Positions 35,961 to 43,621 of a stretch of 64,000 bases of DNA are shown here, piece by piece (position 1 is the first letter of the stretch; the number at the start of each line of letters is the position of its first letter). The notes under the pieces are model-generated. The model saw only the letters and a program-made list of their open reading frames with translations. It was not told the DNA's origin and ran no database searches. Location: assembly GCA_902362965.1 (NCBI GenBank), contig CABIYQ010000006.1, positions 131,891 through 195,890 on the forward strand, written 5' to 3'. The translations under genes were made by a program, and so were the position numbers. The DNA is from Oscillospiraceae bacterium (lineage in GTDB: Bacteria > Bacillota > Clostridia > Oscillospirales > Ruminococcaceae).

Positions 35961-36871
35961 TGGCTGATTTATCTGTTAAAATAGCCGGAGTGGAATTTAA
36001 AAATCCGGTAATTCCTGCATCGGGAGTTTTTGGTTACGGTCGTGAATATGAGGAGCTTTTTCCGCTCTCAAAACTGGGCGGCATTGCAACAAAGGGCACT
36101 ACTATAACAAAGCGTAACGGTAATCTTTCTCCGAGAATTGCTGAAACTCCATCGGGTATGCTCAATTCTGTGGGTTTGCAGAATCCCGGCATTGATAAAT
36201 TTATTTCGGAAGAACTTCCTAATCTTATGACAAAAGATACAGTTATACTTGCAAATATTGCGGGTTCTACAGCGGATGAGTGCGTAGAAATTGCAAGAAA
36301 ACTTGATGAAACAGACGTTCACATGATAGAGCTTAATATTTCTTGTCCTAACGTTAAGCAGGGAGGAATGGCTTTTGGAGCGACATGCGATGGAGCTGCC
36401 GGTATTACTAAGCGAGTAAGACAGGCAACTAAAAAACCTCTTGTTGTCAAGCTGTCACCAAATGTTACAAGTATTGCAGAAATTGCAAAATCTGTTGAAG
36501 CCGAGGGAGCAGACGCTCTTTCACTGATAAATACAGTTCTGGGAATGAGGATTGATATTAATACAAAAAGACCGATACTAAAAAACAATATGGGAGGAAT
36601 GTCCGGTCCGGCAATACTGCCAATTGCTGTAAGAATGGTTTGGCAGACAGCTAATGCTGTTAATATTCCGATTATTGGCATGGGCGGTATTTCAAGCGGC
36701 AATGACGCTGTTGAAATGATGATGGCAGGTGCCAGCGCAGTACAGGTAGGAGCTGCTATTTTCACTGATCCTTATGCTCCTATTAAGATTATAGACGGTA
36801 TAAACGATTACCTTGACAGTAATAATATTAAGTCTGTTAATGAAATAATCGGTTCAGTTCAGCCGTGGTAG
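35960..36871 (+). CDS. pyrD: Dihydroorotate dehydrogenase, catalytic subunit (class 1B)
   Basis: FMN enzyme oxidising dihydroorotate to orotate. The catalytic Cys is in NISCPNVKQGG, and FMN-binding segments include GIATKGTT and the C-terminal GMGGISSGNDAVEM. With PyrK next to it this is the NAD-linked 1B class. Length 303 residues. It starts on the last base of the pyrK stop (TAATGG), so translation is coupled. Confidence 0.95.
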   Translation: MADLSVKIAGVEFKNPVIPASGVFGYGREYEELFPLSKLGGIATKGTTITKRNGNLSPRIAETPSGMLNSVGLQNPGIDKFISEELPNLMTKDTVILANIAGSTADECVEIARKLDETDVHMIELNISCPNVKQGGMAFGATCDGAAGITKRVRQATKKPLVVKLSPNVTSIAEIAKSVEAEGADALSLINTVLGMRIDINTKRPILKNNMGGMSGPAILPIAVRMVWQTANAVNIPIIGMGGISSGNDAVEMMMAGASAVQVGAAIFTDPYAPIKIIDGINDYLDSNNIKSVNEIIGSVQPW

Positions 36872-36881
36872 GAGATATAAG

Positions 36882-37319
36882 ATGAAAATTATGGCTGTTG
36901 ATTTTGGAGATTCCCGAACAGGTATTGCATGCTGTGACAAATCAGAAATGCTTGCATCTCCTGTTTGTGTTATAAATGAAAGAGACTTTGAAGAGTGCAT
37001 AAAAAAAACCGCTCGGACGGCGGTTGAAAATAAAGCTGATATTATAGTAGTGGGATATCCTAAAAATATGAATAATACGCTTGGCGACCGTGCCGAAAAA
37101 TGTCAGCTTTTTGCTGAAAAGCTTAAGGAGCTAACCGGAAAACCCGTTGAACTTTGGGATGAAAGAAATACTACCGTTTCGGCACACAATTACCTGAACG
37201 TAACAAATACAAGAGGGAAAAAACGCAAGGCTGTGGTTGACGCTGTTGCGGCGACAATTATTCTTGAAAGCTATATGGGATACCGTAAAAACAGCGGTAA
37301 AAGTATTAATGAACTTTAG
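36882..37319 (+). CDS. ruvX: Putative Holliday junction resolvase-like nuclease (YqgF/RuvX)
   Basis: A 145-residue RNase H-like protein. It begins MKIMAVDFGDSRTGIACCD with the first acidic residue, then VVGYPKNMNNTLGDRAEKC and LWDERNTTVSA, with the last Asp in KAVVDAVAA. The family acts in 16S rRNA processing in E. coli and was proposed as a resolvase. It follows pyrD by 10 bases and ends convergent to the TauE half-genes. Confidence 0.9.
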   Translation: MKIMAVDFGDSRTGIACCDKSEMLASPVCVINERDFEECIKKTARTAVENKADIIVVGYPKNMNNTLGDRAEKCQLFAEKLKELTGKPVELWDERNTTVSAHNYLNVTNTRGKKRKAVVDAVAATIILESYMGYRKNSGKSINEL

Positions 37320-37321
37320 TT

Positions 37322-37690
37322 TTATTTTTCTGACTTTTCAGTTTTAGAGAATAATTCTTTAACGCCTGTTATCAGCACAAAAACTGCAAATATTTTAGTT
37401 AGATAATCATTGCCGATGCTTTTGGCAATGTAGGTTCCGGCAACTGCGCTCAAAACGCCGCAGATAATTGCCGGAACTATTTTTTTCCATTTTACCAGCT
37501 TATTTTTAGTATGAATAATAAGTGCCGCTGCCGCTATGGGAATGAAAAAAAGCAAATTTACTCCCTGAGCAGTCAGTTGTTCCATACCCGCAATGAGCGT
37601 CATGTAAAGGATAAGTATCATTCCGCCGCCTAGTCCCATAGACGCAAGAATTCCTGTTAAAAAAGCCGAAATATAAAATAATATATTCAT
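37322..37690 (-). CDS. TSUP (TauE/SafE) family half-protein, second gene
   Basis: A 122-residue membrane protein with about four helices and the TSUP glycine motif GILASMGLGGGMILILY. Full-length TSUP transporters are about 250 residues with two repeats; this is one repeat. It starts with ATG 37690 in an ATGA overlap with the first half-gene, so the two halves are translated together and probably assemble into one exporter. A TTG two codons upstream is possible. TSUP proteins move sulfite, sulfoacetate and related anions. Substrate here is unknown. Confidence 0.8.
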   Translation of the reverse strand: MNILFYISAFLTGILASMGLGGGMILILYMTLIAGMEQLTAQGVNLLFFIPIAAAALIIHTKNKLVKWKKIVPAIICGVLSAVAGTYIAKSIGNDYLTKIFAVFVLITGVKELFSKTEKSEK

Positions 37691-38037
37691 TTGCAAAGTA
37701 ATCTTACTCCCGAAATTATTAATATTACGCCGAAAGCCTTTTTTAGATATTTAGACGGTATTTTTTTCATAAAAAATCCGCCGAGCAACGATCCTGCAAG
37801 ACCGACAGCAATAACTATCAGAGTATCTGTAAAAATATCCTTGATGATATTGTAATAAAAGATACTGCTGACAATACTTAGCGGAAGGGTAAGCGCAATA
37901 GAAGTGGCGTGGGCTTCCTTTGTACTGAGTCCGGATTTTTTCAGCATAGGAACTGCAATAATTCCTCCTCCTGATCCGAACAGACCGTTAGCCAGACCGG
38001 TAATGATACCTAGAATGTAAAAATAAAATTTACCCAC
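37687..38037 (-). CDS. TSUP (TauE/SafE) family half-protein, first gene
   Basis: A 116-residue membrane protein of about four helices, with the motif TGLANGLFGSGGGIIAVPML, the first TSUP repeat. It overlaps the second half-gene. The start is GTG 38037 behind AGGAGGACGGC. The arrangement may be ancestral rather than a broken fusion, since both halves have full starts and stops. Confidence 0.8.
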   Translation of the reverse strand: MGKFYFYILGIITGLANGLFGSGGGIIAVPMLKKSGLSTKEAHATSIALTLPLSIVSSIFYYNIIKDIFTDTLIVIAVGLAGSLLGGFFMKKIPSKYLKKAFGVILIISGVRLLCK

Positions 38038-38067
38038 GCCGTCCTCCTGAAATTTATAAACTGATTT

Positions 38068-38241
38068 TTATCCGATCATTGACGAAAAGCAGTCTACTGC
38101 ACTACCAAAAGCTTTTATAGCTTTACCTGTACTTTTTTTTAGCATTTTCTTTTTTCTGTCAGGCGACTTAGCAACCATATAAAATGCCGTACCTGCCATC
38201 ATTCCAACAGCAGCGCCCTTTATCATTGGTTTGATTTCCAT
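38068..38241 (-). CDS. Small membrane-associated protein, unknown
   Basis: A 57-residue basic protein with one hydrophobic segment (GAAVGMMAGTAFYMVA, about residues 9-24), then a Lys-rich stretch (KSPDRKKKMLKKSTGKAIKA) and a short amphipathic end. It looks like the many small clostridial envelope proteins, but I recognise no named family. ATG 38241 lies 11 bases after AAGGAG; GTG 38253 overlaps that site. It is 30 bases upstream of the TSUP half-genes on the same strand. Confidence 0.65.
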   Translation of the reverse strand: MEIKPMIKGAAVGMMAGTAFYMVAKSPDRKKKMLKKSTGKAIKAFGSAVDCFSSMIG

Positions 38242-38355
38242 TTTTATTTTCACTCCTTAGATTAATTTGCAAAATTATTATTTGCTTGTATTACAGTAAA
38301 ATTCAATATATATTTAACCAATTTTTTCCAAATACTTTACGAAACAATATATGGA

Positions 38356-38384
38356 TTGACATAAAATAAATAATATAGTATAAT
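38356..38384 (+). promoter_or_regulatory. Sigma-A promoter of the dockerin gene
   Basis: TTGACA (38356-38361) and TATAAT (38379-38384) with a 17-base spacer, 31 bases before the dockerin gene. Confidence 0.85.
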
Positions 38385-38415
38385 ATTACTGTAATAAAAA
38401 ATATGGAGGATTTTG

Positions 38416-39270
38416 GTGAATATTGGAAAAAGATTTTTAAATGTCTTATTGTCTGTTGTACTGATTCTGTACAGCTTGTTTTCGGTTCAGCTGATAAGCG
38501 TGTCGGCAGAAGAAAAATCAAATGCTAAGGAAAGCAATCTGACTGAAGCTGTTTTGCCGGAATTGATTACATCAATTTCGAAAAGCGTTTCGAATACTTA
38601 TATACTGTTGGGATCTAAAGCTATTTATAAAGAAGCGAAGGTAGGTAATGTTACTGTAAAGTGCGGAGAAAAAGTTGTCGTTCCGCTGGAACTGGATTCA
38701 ATTAACAACAGCGCAACGGTAGTCGTGTCGTTACCAGAGGGGGTTACTTGTGAAAAGGTTGTTGATAATTTGGGAAATCCGCTTAAAACAGTAAACAATA
38801 ATTCAACCTCAGAATTTACCATGACTGATACAAAAGCTTTTATAACTTATTCAGTTGATAAAAATCTTACTGACGGAGAATATAATATAAAATATAATAT
38901 AATTGGGAATTATTATAGCGAGATTTATGAAGTGTTCGGAGGAGGTTTTACAGTAACAGGTAATTTTGCGGAAACGACTCCGACAGTTACAACATATACA
39001 GAAACAAAAACAACAACTACTGTTACGTCAGTAAACGAACTGCCTGTAGTTCCTATAAAACCGGTAAAAGGGGACGCCAACGGAGACGGTAAACTGCGTG
39101 CAAGCGATGCGGCATTTATTGCCAAAACATTGGCTGAAGCATCAATTGCAGGTAAAAAAATAAACCTTGAAGATTACCCCAATGCCGATTTTAATGAGGA
39201 CGGGAAAATAACGGCTGCTGATGCAGCAGCAATTGCAAAATATCTTGCAGAACAAAGCATTAAAAAATAA
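38416..39270 (+). CDS. Secreted protein with C-terminal dockerin
   Basis: A 284-residue exported protein. An N-terminal signal peptide ends near VSAEE. Residues about 75-180 look like a beta-sandwich, possibly cohesin-like or another binding module (KVGNVTVKCGEKVVVPLEL). A Thr-rich linker follows, then a type I dockerin with two EF-hand-like loops (DANGDGKLRASD and DFNEDGKITAAD). The dockerin would dock onto a cohesin scaffoldin. No catalytic domain is visible. GTG 38416 fits the GGAGG spacing. A 92-bp stretch is identical to the minus-strand dockerin gene at 47.2-48.4 kb. Confidence 0.85.
   Translation: MNIGKRFLNVLLSVVLILYSLFSVQLISVSAEEKSNAKESNLTEAVLPELITSISKSVSNTYILLGSKAIYKEAKVGNVTVKCGEKVVVPLELDSINNSATVVVSLPEGVTCEKVVDNLGNPLKTVNNNSTSEFTMTDTKAFITYSVDKNLTDGEYNIKYNIIGNYYSEIYEVFGGGFTVTGNFAETTPTVTTYTETKTTTTVTSVNELPVVPIKPVKGDANGDGKLRASDAAFIAKTLAEASIAGKKINLEDYPNADFNEDGKITAADAAAIAKYLAEQSIKK
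39112..39203 (+). repeat. 92-bp inverted repeat in dockerin coding DNA, copy 1
   Basis: These 92 bases are identical to the complement of 48131-48222. They encode AFIAKTLAEASIAGKK to NEDG inside the dockerin. Synonymous differences appear immediately outside, so the identity is bounded and recent. Confidence 0.92.
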
Positions 39271-39275
39271 AAATA

Positions 39276-39301
39276 GCGGACGTTAAAAGCGTCCGTTTTT
39301 T
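39276..39301 (+). terminator. Terminator after the dockerin gene
   Basis: CGGACG and CGTCCG form the stem around TTAAAAG, followed by TTTTTT, a few bases after the dockerin stop. Confidence 0.85.
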
Positions 39302-39324
39302 CATAAAAAATATATTTATAAATA

Positions 39325-39353
39325 TTGAAATTAATGTGCTTTTTTGGTATAAT
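39325..39353 (+). promoter_or_regulatory. Promoter of trmL-degV
   Basis: TTGAAA (39325-39330) and TATAAT (39348-39353), spacer 17, 38 bases before trmL. Confidence 0.78.
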
Positions 39354-39391
39354 AAAATTTATAGGCTATTTATAAATGAACGGAGCATAAA

Positions 39392-39898
39392 ATGAAAAAT
39401 CTAAATATTGTACTTGTGGAACCGCAGATTCCTCAGAATACCGGTAACATTTCGAGAACCTGTGCCGTAACAGGCGCAAAGCTTCATCTTATAAAACCTT
39501 TTGGATTTGAAATTACTGATAAACATCTTAAAAGAGCCGGTCTGGACTACTGGGATAAACTGGATATATATTACTATGAAAATTTAAAGGACTTTTTTGA
39601 ACAAAATGAAGGAGAGTATTATTACTTTACCACAAAAGGAAAGCATGTATACAGTGATGTTGATTATCCTGACGATGCGTATCTGATTTTTGGACGTGAA
39701 GATAAAGGACTGAACGAAGACCTGCTTTATGAAAATCCGGAAAGATGTGTAAGAATACCAATGCGCAGTGATTTAAGGAGTCTGAACCTTTCAAATTCGG
39801 CTGCAATTGCAGTTTATGAAGTTTTAAGGCAATGGGATTTTCCCGATTTGTCAAGAGAAGGTCAGCTGACAAAATATAGATGGCAGAAAGAAGGCTGA
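39392..39898 (+). CDS. trmL: tRNA (cytidine(34)-2'-O)-methyltransferase
   Basis: A SPOUT-knot enzyme that methylates the wobble base of certain tRNA-Leu. The N-terminus NIVLVEPQIPQNTGNISRTC and the knot region IFGREDKGL, RIPMRSDLRSLNLSNSAAI are diagnostic. Length 168 residues is typical. ATG 39392 follows CGGAGC. It is four bases upstream of degV. Confidence 0.93.
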   Translation: MKNLNIVLVEPQIPQNTGNISRTCAVTGAKLHLIKPFGFEITDKHLKRAGLDYWDKLDIYYYENLKDFFEQNEGEYYYFTTKGKHVYSDVDYPDDAYLIFGREDKGLNEDLLYENPERCVRIPMRSDLRSLNLSNSAAIAVYEVLRQWDFPDLSREGQLTKYRWQKEG

Positions 39899-39901
39899 AT
39901 A

Positions 39902-40774
39902 ATGCAGAAAATTAAAATTTTGACTGATTCTACCTGCGATATTCCAAAGGAAGAAGAAAAAAGACTGGGGATAAAAATTATGTGTTTTCCGGTCACAGTG
40001 GATGGCGTATCTTATAGGGAGAGACAAGATTTTTCCAATGCGGAATTTTATAAAATGATGGATAATGCAAAGGAAATGCCTACAACCTCACAGCTTACGG
40101 CGTATGAGATCCTTGAAGTGTATAAGGAGCTTTACAGCGAGGGTTGGACCGATGTAATACATGTTACAATTTCATCAACCGGTTCTGCAACATATAATAA
40201 TGCACTTTCTGCAGCTCAGACATTCAAGGAAGAGGTACTGAGCAAAGATGGTCCGAAAATGAGGATACATGTTGTAGACTCTAAGAATTATACGGGCGTG
40301 TACGGTTATCCTGTAATGCAGGCAGCGCTTAAAGCGCAGAAAGGCGCTACGTCGGATGAGATTATTGATTATCTTCATGAGTGGCTGGATAGGGCAGAGG
40401 TTCACTTTGTTCCTATGACGCTGAAATATGTAAAAAGATCCGGACGTGTAACAGCGGCGGCTTTTGCAGGAGAACTTCTGGGACTGCGTCCTCTTATAAA
40501 AATTGTTGGGGGAGTATCAACTGTTGTTGAAAAAATCAGAGGTGAAAAAAATATCATACCGAAGCTTCTGGCAGACGCAGAACAGTATATGACCCCTCAA
40601 ACGCCTTATCTTATAGTGAGCGGAAGCGATAAAACTCTTCCTAAGATTCTGGAACAGGCAATGACGGAAAAGTTCGGCTATCCTCCGGAATATATGGTTG
40701 AAATCGGCGCTGCTATAGCATGTAATGCAGGACATAATGTGGTAGGATTTGTAATCAAGGGCGGTCACAAGTAA
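39902..40774 (+). CDS. DegV family fatty-acid-binding protein
   Basis: A 290-residue DegV (FakB-type) protein, which binds a fatty acid for the FakA kinase. Family motifs are ILTDSTCDIP at the start, then the TSQLT and ISSTGSATYNNA segments and the KRSGRVT region before GELLGLRPLI. No fakA lies nearby, so the role in fatty acid use is by family only. Confidence 0.88.
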   Translation: MQKIKILTDSTCDIPKEEEKRLGIKIMCFPVTVDGVSYRERQDFSNAEFYKMMDNAKEMPTTSQLTAYEILEVYKELYSEGWTDVIHVTISSTGSATYNNALSAAQTFKEEVLSKDGPKMRIHVVDSKNYTGVYGYPVMQAALKAQKGATSDEIIDYLHEWLDRAEVHFVPMTLKYVKRSGRVTAAAFAGELLGLRPLIKIVGGVSTVVEKIRGEKNIIPKLLADAEQYMTPQTPYLIVSGSDKTLPKILEQAMTEKFGYPPEYMVEIGAAIACNAGHNVVGFVIKGGHK

Positions 40775-40800
40775 AAAAATATATGTTTTCAAAAAAACTA

Positions 40801-40829
40801 TTGCAAATTACCGGAAAATAGTGTAAAAT
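40801..40829 (+). promoter_or_regulatory. Probable promoter of pgk
   Basis: TTGCAA (40801-40806) and TAAAAT (40824-40829), spacer 17, 66 bases before pgk. Confidence 0.65.
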
Positions 40830-40895
40830 AAAAATAATGGTTGTTAAAATAATAACAGCATTATTTTGTATTAAATGAAAGGATGTTTATTTAAC

Positions 40896-42116
40896 ATGGC
40901 AGGTTTAAACAAGGTTTCAGTTGACGACATTAACGTAAAAGGTAAAAAGGTTCTCGTAAGAGTTGATTTTAACGTTCCTCTCAAGGACGGTGTTATCACA
41001 AACGATAACAGAATTCAGGCAGCTCTGCCTACAATTAAAAAGCTTATTGCCGACGGCGGAAAGGTTGTTCTTTGTTCACATCTGGGCAAGCCTAAGAACG
41101 GTCCGGAAGATAAATTCTCATTGGCTCCGGCTGCAAAGCGTCTTGCAGAACTTGTTGATACAAATGTAATTTTCGCTAAGGACGATACAGTTGTAGGCGA
41201 TAATGCTAAGAAGGCTGTTGCTGAAATGAAGGACGGCGAGATCGTTGTTCTTGAAAATACAAGATTCAGAGGTGCAGACGAAACTAAGAACGGCGAAAAC
41301 CTTGCTAAGGAACTTGCTGACTTAGTTGACGGCGAAGTATTTGTAATGGACGCTTTTGGTTCAGCTCACAGAGCTCACGCTTCAACAGCAGGCGTTACAA
41401 AGTTTGTTAAGGAAACAGCTGTTGGTTACCTTATGCAGAAGGAAATCAAATACCTAGGCAATGCGGTTGAAGTTCCTGAAAGACCTTTCGTTGCAATTCT
41501 CGGCGGCGCTAAGGTTGCTGATAAGCTCAATGTAATTTCAAATCTGCTTGAAAAGTGCGATACACTTATTATCGGCGGCGGTATGGCTTACACATTTTTA
41601 AAGGCTAAGGGCTATGAAGTAGGCAGCTCACTGGTTGATATGGAAAAGGTTGACTACTGTAAGGAAATGATGGCAAAGGCTGATAGTTTAGGCAAGAAGC
41701 TTCTTCTTCCTGTTGATACAGCTGTTACAGCTTCATTCCCTGATCCGATTGACGCTGAAATTTCAGTAGAATATGTAGATTCTGACAAGATTCCTGCTGA
41801 CAAAATGGGACTTGATATTGGTCCTAAAACTCAGGAACTGTTCGCTGAAGCTGCAAAGACAGCTAAAACAGTTGTATGGAACGGTCCTATGGGCGTATTT
41901 GAAAACCCTGTACTTGCTAAGGGTACAATCGCTGTAGCTAAGGCTCTTGCTGAAACAGACGCTACAACAATTATCGGCGGTGGTGACTCCGCAGCGGCAG
42001 TTATGCAGCTTGGTTTTGCAGACAAGATGAGCCATATTTCAACAGGCGGCGGCGCTTCACTTGAATACCTCGAAGGTAAGGTACTTCCAGGCGTTGACGT
42101 TATTGCTGATAAATAA
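40896..42116 (+). CDS. pgk: Phosphoglycerate kinase
   Basis: Glycolytic enzyme that makes ATP from 1,3-bisphosphoglycerate. The N-terminus [23 protein letters not shown] and the C-terminal nucleotide site [13 protein letters not shown] are clear. The 406-residue length is normal. ATG 40896 ([13 protein letters not shown]) is preferred because AAAGGA precedes it at suitable spacing and upstream in-frame ATG 40875 adds a non-conserved stretch. The codon use is noticeably more C/G-ending than neighbours, as for highly expressed genes. Confidence 0.95.
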   Translation: MAGLNKVSVDDINVKGKKVLVRVDFNVPLKDGVITNDNRIQAALPTIKKLIADGGKVVLCSHLGKPKNGPEDKFSLAPAAKRLAELVDTNVIFAKDDTVVGDNAKKAVAEMKDGEIVVLENTRFRGADETKNGENLAKELADLVDGEVFVMDAFGSAHRAHASTAGVTKFVKETAVGYLMQKEIKYLGNAVEVPERPFVAILGGAKVADKLNVISNLLEKCDTLIIGGGMAYTFLKAKGYEVGSSLVDMEKVDYCKEMMAKADSLGKKLLLPVDTAVTASFPDPIDAEISVEYVDSDKIPADKMGLDIGPKTQELFAEAAKTAKTVVWNGPMGVFENPVLAKGTIAVAKALAETDATTIIGGGDSAAAVMQLGFADKMSHISTGGGASLEYLEGKVLPGVDVIADK

Positions 42117-42127
42117 GATTTAAATTG

Positions 42128-42154
42128 GAGAACAAGGCTTTCCTTGTTCTCTTT
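42128..42154 (+). terminator. Hairpin between pgk and tpiA
   Basis: GAGAACAAGG pairs with CCTTGTTCTC around four bases, with a short TTTA after it. It may end part of the pgk transcript or act as an RNA processing/stability element, since tpiA follows closely. Confidence 0.62.
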
Positions 42155-42193
42155 ACTGTAAAAATAAACTTTTAAATAATAAGGAGTTAAGTA

Positions 42194-42970
42194 ATGAACA
42201 AGTCACTAAGAAAGGCAATTATTGCCGGTAACTGGAAAATGAATAAAACAAGACCGGAAGCTAAGGAGCTTCTTGAAGCTATTAAGCCACTGGTTGCAAA
42301 TGCTGACGGTAAGGTTGAAGTAATCGCATGCGTACCTTTCACAAACCTTGAAACAGCTATCAATACAACAGCAGGTTCAAATGTTAAAATCGGCGCAGAA
42401 AATGTCCACTTTGAAAAAAGCGGTGCATTTACTGGCGAAATTTCAGCTGATATGCTGGTTGAACTTGGTGTTGAATATGTTGTAATAGGTCACTCTGAAA
42501 GAAGACAGTATTTCGGCGAAACAGATGAAACAGTAAACAAGAGAACAAAGGCAGCTCTTGCAGCAGGTCTTAAGCCGATCGTTTGCGTAGGCGAGCTTCT
42601 CTGGGAACGTGAATGCAATATTACAGAAGAAGTTATTGCACGTCAGATCAAGCTTGATCTTTATGATGTTACTGCTGAGGACGTTAAGAAAACTGTTATC
42701 GCTTACGAACCAGTATGGGCTATCGGTACAGGCAAGACTGCTACAGCTGATCAGGCAGAAGAGGTTTGCGGATTTATCCGTGCGACTCTTGCAAAGATTT
42801 ATGATAAGGCAACTGCTGATGCAGTTACAATTCAGTACGGCGGTTCAATGAACGCAGGCAATGCCGCTGAACTTCTTTCTAAGCCTAACGTTGACGGCGG
42901 TCTTATCGGAGGAGCTTCACTTAAGGCAGCTGATTTCAATACTATTGTTCAGGCTGCTGTTGAAGGCTGA
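42194..42970 (+). CDS. tpiA: Triosephosphate isomerase
   Basis: Interconverts the two triose phosphates. Diagnostic motifs are IAGNWKMNKT, VVIGHSERRQYFGE (catalytic His), the catalytic-Glu loop YEPVWAIGTGKTA, and GGSMNAGNA. The 258-residue length is normal. ATG 42194 follows AAGGAG. The codon use resembles pgk. A small membrane-protein gene appears to start inside its last codons. Confidence 0.96.
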   Translation: MNKSLRKAIIAGNWKMNKTRPEAKELLEAIKPLVANADGKVEVIACVPFTNLETAINTTAGSNVKIGAENVHFEKSGAFTGEISADMLVELGVEYVVIGHSERRQYFGETDETVNKRTKAALAAGLKPIVCVGELLWERECNITEEVIARQIKLDLYDVTAEDVKKTVIAYEPVWAIGTGKTATADQAEEVCGFIRATLAKIYDKATADAVTIQYGGSMNAGNAAELLSKPNVDGGLIGGASLKAADFNTIVQAAVEG

Positions 42971-43232
42971 TAATAAAAACACAAAAATCGGAATCCTAAA
43001 GACAATTGGACTAATTGGTCTGATTGTCTGGATTTCATTTTTCATTATTGATTTTTCTCTCATGAAGCATGAAAATGAACCGATTTTCTGTATGGAAACT
43101 GGTGTTGACGATGGAGGTTCGGTTATTTATACAGGACTTGGATATGTTATTGAAAAAGTTGTAGATCATGATGAATACTTTAATAATGGCAATCAGGTTT
43201 TCATTTGGAACATACGTCCATGGTTTATGTGA
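42960..43232 (+). CDS. Small membrane protein, unknown, overlapping tpiA
   Basis: A reading frame of about 90 residues after tpiA with one N-terminal membrane helix (IGLIGLIVWISFFIIDFSLM) followed by an extracytoplasmic part with PIFCMETGVDDGGSVIYTGL and GYVIEKVVDHD. Similar unnamed clostridial proteins have the helix, PIF and DDGG..Y.GLGY pattern, which I recall only in general. The start is uncertain: TTG 42960 overlaps the tpiA end and lacks a good ribosome site. Nothing further upstream in this frame is believable since it runs inside tpiA. Confidence 0.6.
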   Translation: MKADNKNTKIGILKTIGLIGLIVWISFFIIDFSLMKHENEPIFCMETGVDDGGSVIYTGLGYVIEKVVDHDEYFNNGNQVFIWNIRPWFM

Positions 43233-43260
43233 ATACTTTCTAATATATAAGGAGAGAAGT

Positions 43261-43599
43261 ATGCCCTGTACTCATGAATTTGGAATAATTGAACATTTTT
43301 CCAGTCGGATTAAAAAATATTCAAAATACCAACCTGAAAAATATAATTGTATTTCAATTGATGATGATTATATTTTGCCTCTTGGAGAAAAACTTTATGG
43401 TATAAAAATGATTAATCCGTGTTTGAATGAAAAGTGTAAAACTCTTTGTTATTACGGAGTGACAATTATACCAGTTGAATCACTTAGCCAGTTCAGAACT
43501 GTATTTATTGAAGAGAATAATCATGTATATAATCAGATGATTTCGCTTATTGACAGAGCAATCGCTGAACAGAAAAATATTATACACTATGGTGTATAA
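43261..43599 (+). CDS. Hypothetical protein
   Basis: A 112-residue soluble protein I do not recognise. It has five Cys (PCTHEF at the start; NPCLNEKCKTLC midway), YILPLGEKLYGIKMI and an amphipathic C-terminal helix ending IAEQKNIIHYGV. ATG 43261 follows AAGGAGAGAAGT, a strong site, so the gene is probably real. It lies between the small membrane gene and gpmI. The same frame extends upstream to 43168, but that part lacks a ribosome site and overlaps the previous gene. Confidence 0.65.
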   Translation: MPCTHEFGIIEHFSSRIKKYSKYQPEKYNCISIDDDYILPLGEKLYGIKMINPCLNEKCKTLCYYGVTIIPVESLSQFRTVFIEENNHVYNQMISLIDRAIAEQKNIIHYGV

Positions 43600-43621
43600 A
43601 TTTGAAAGGAATTGATTTTAC

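Noticed and set aside
38356..39301. The dockerin Thr-rich linker as a simple repeat or CRISPR-like array.
   Set aside because: It is a coding Thr/Val linker (TTTTVTS) without regular spacers; no CRISPR array was seen anywhere in the window.
42861..42959. The 5' extension of the small membrane gene into tpiA.
   Set aside because: It reads through coding DNA of tpiA in another frame; the protein-like part begins only after the tpiA stop region.
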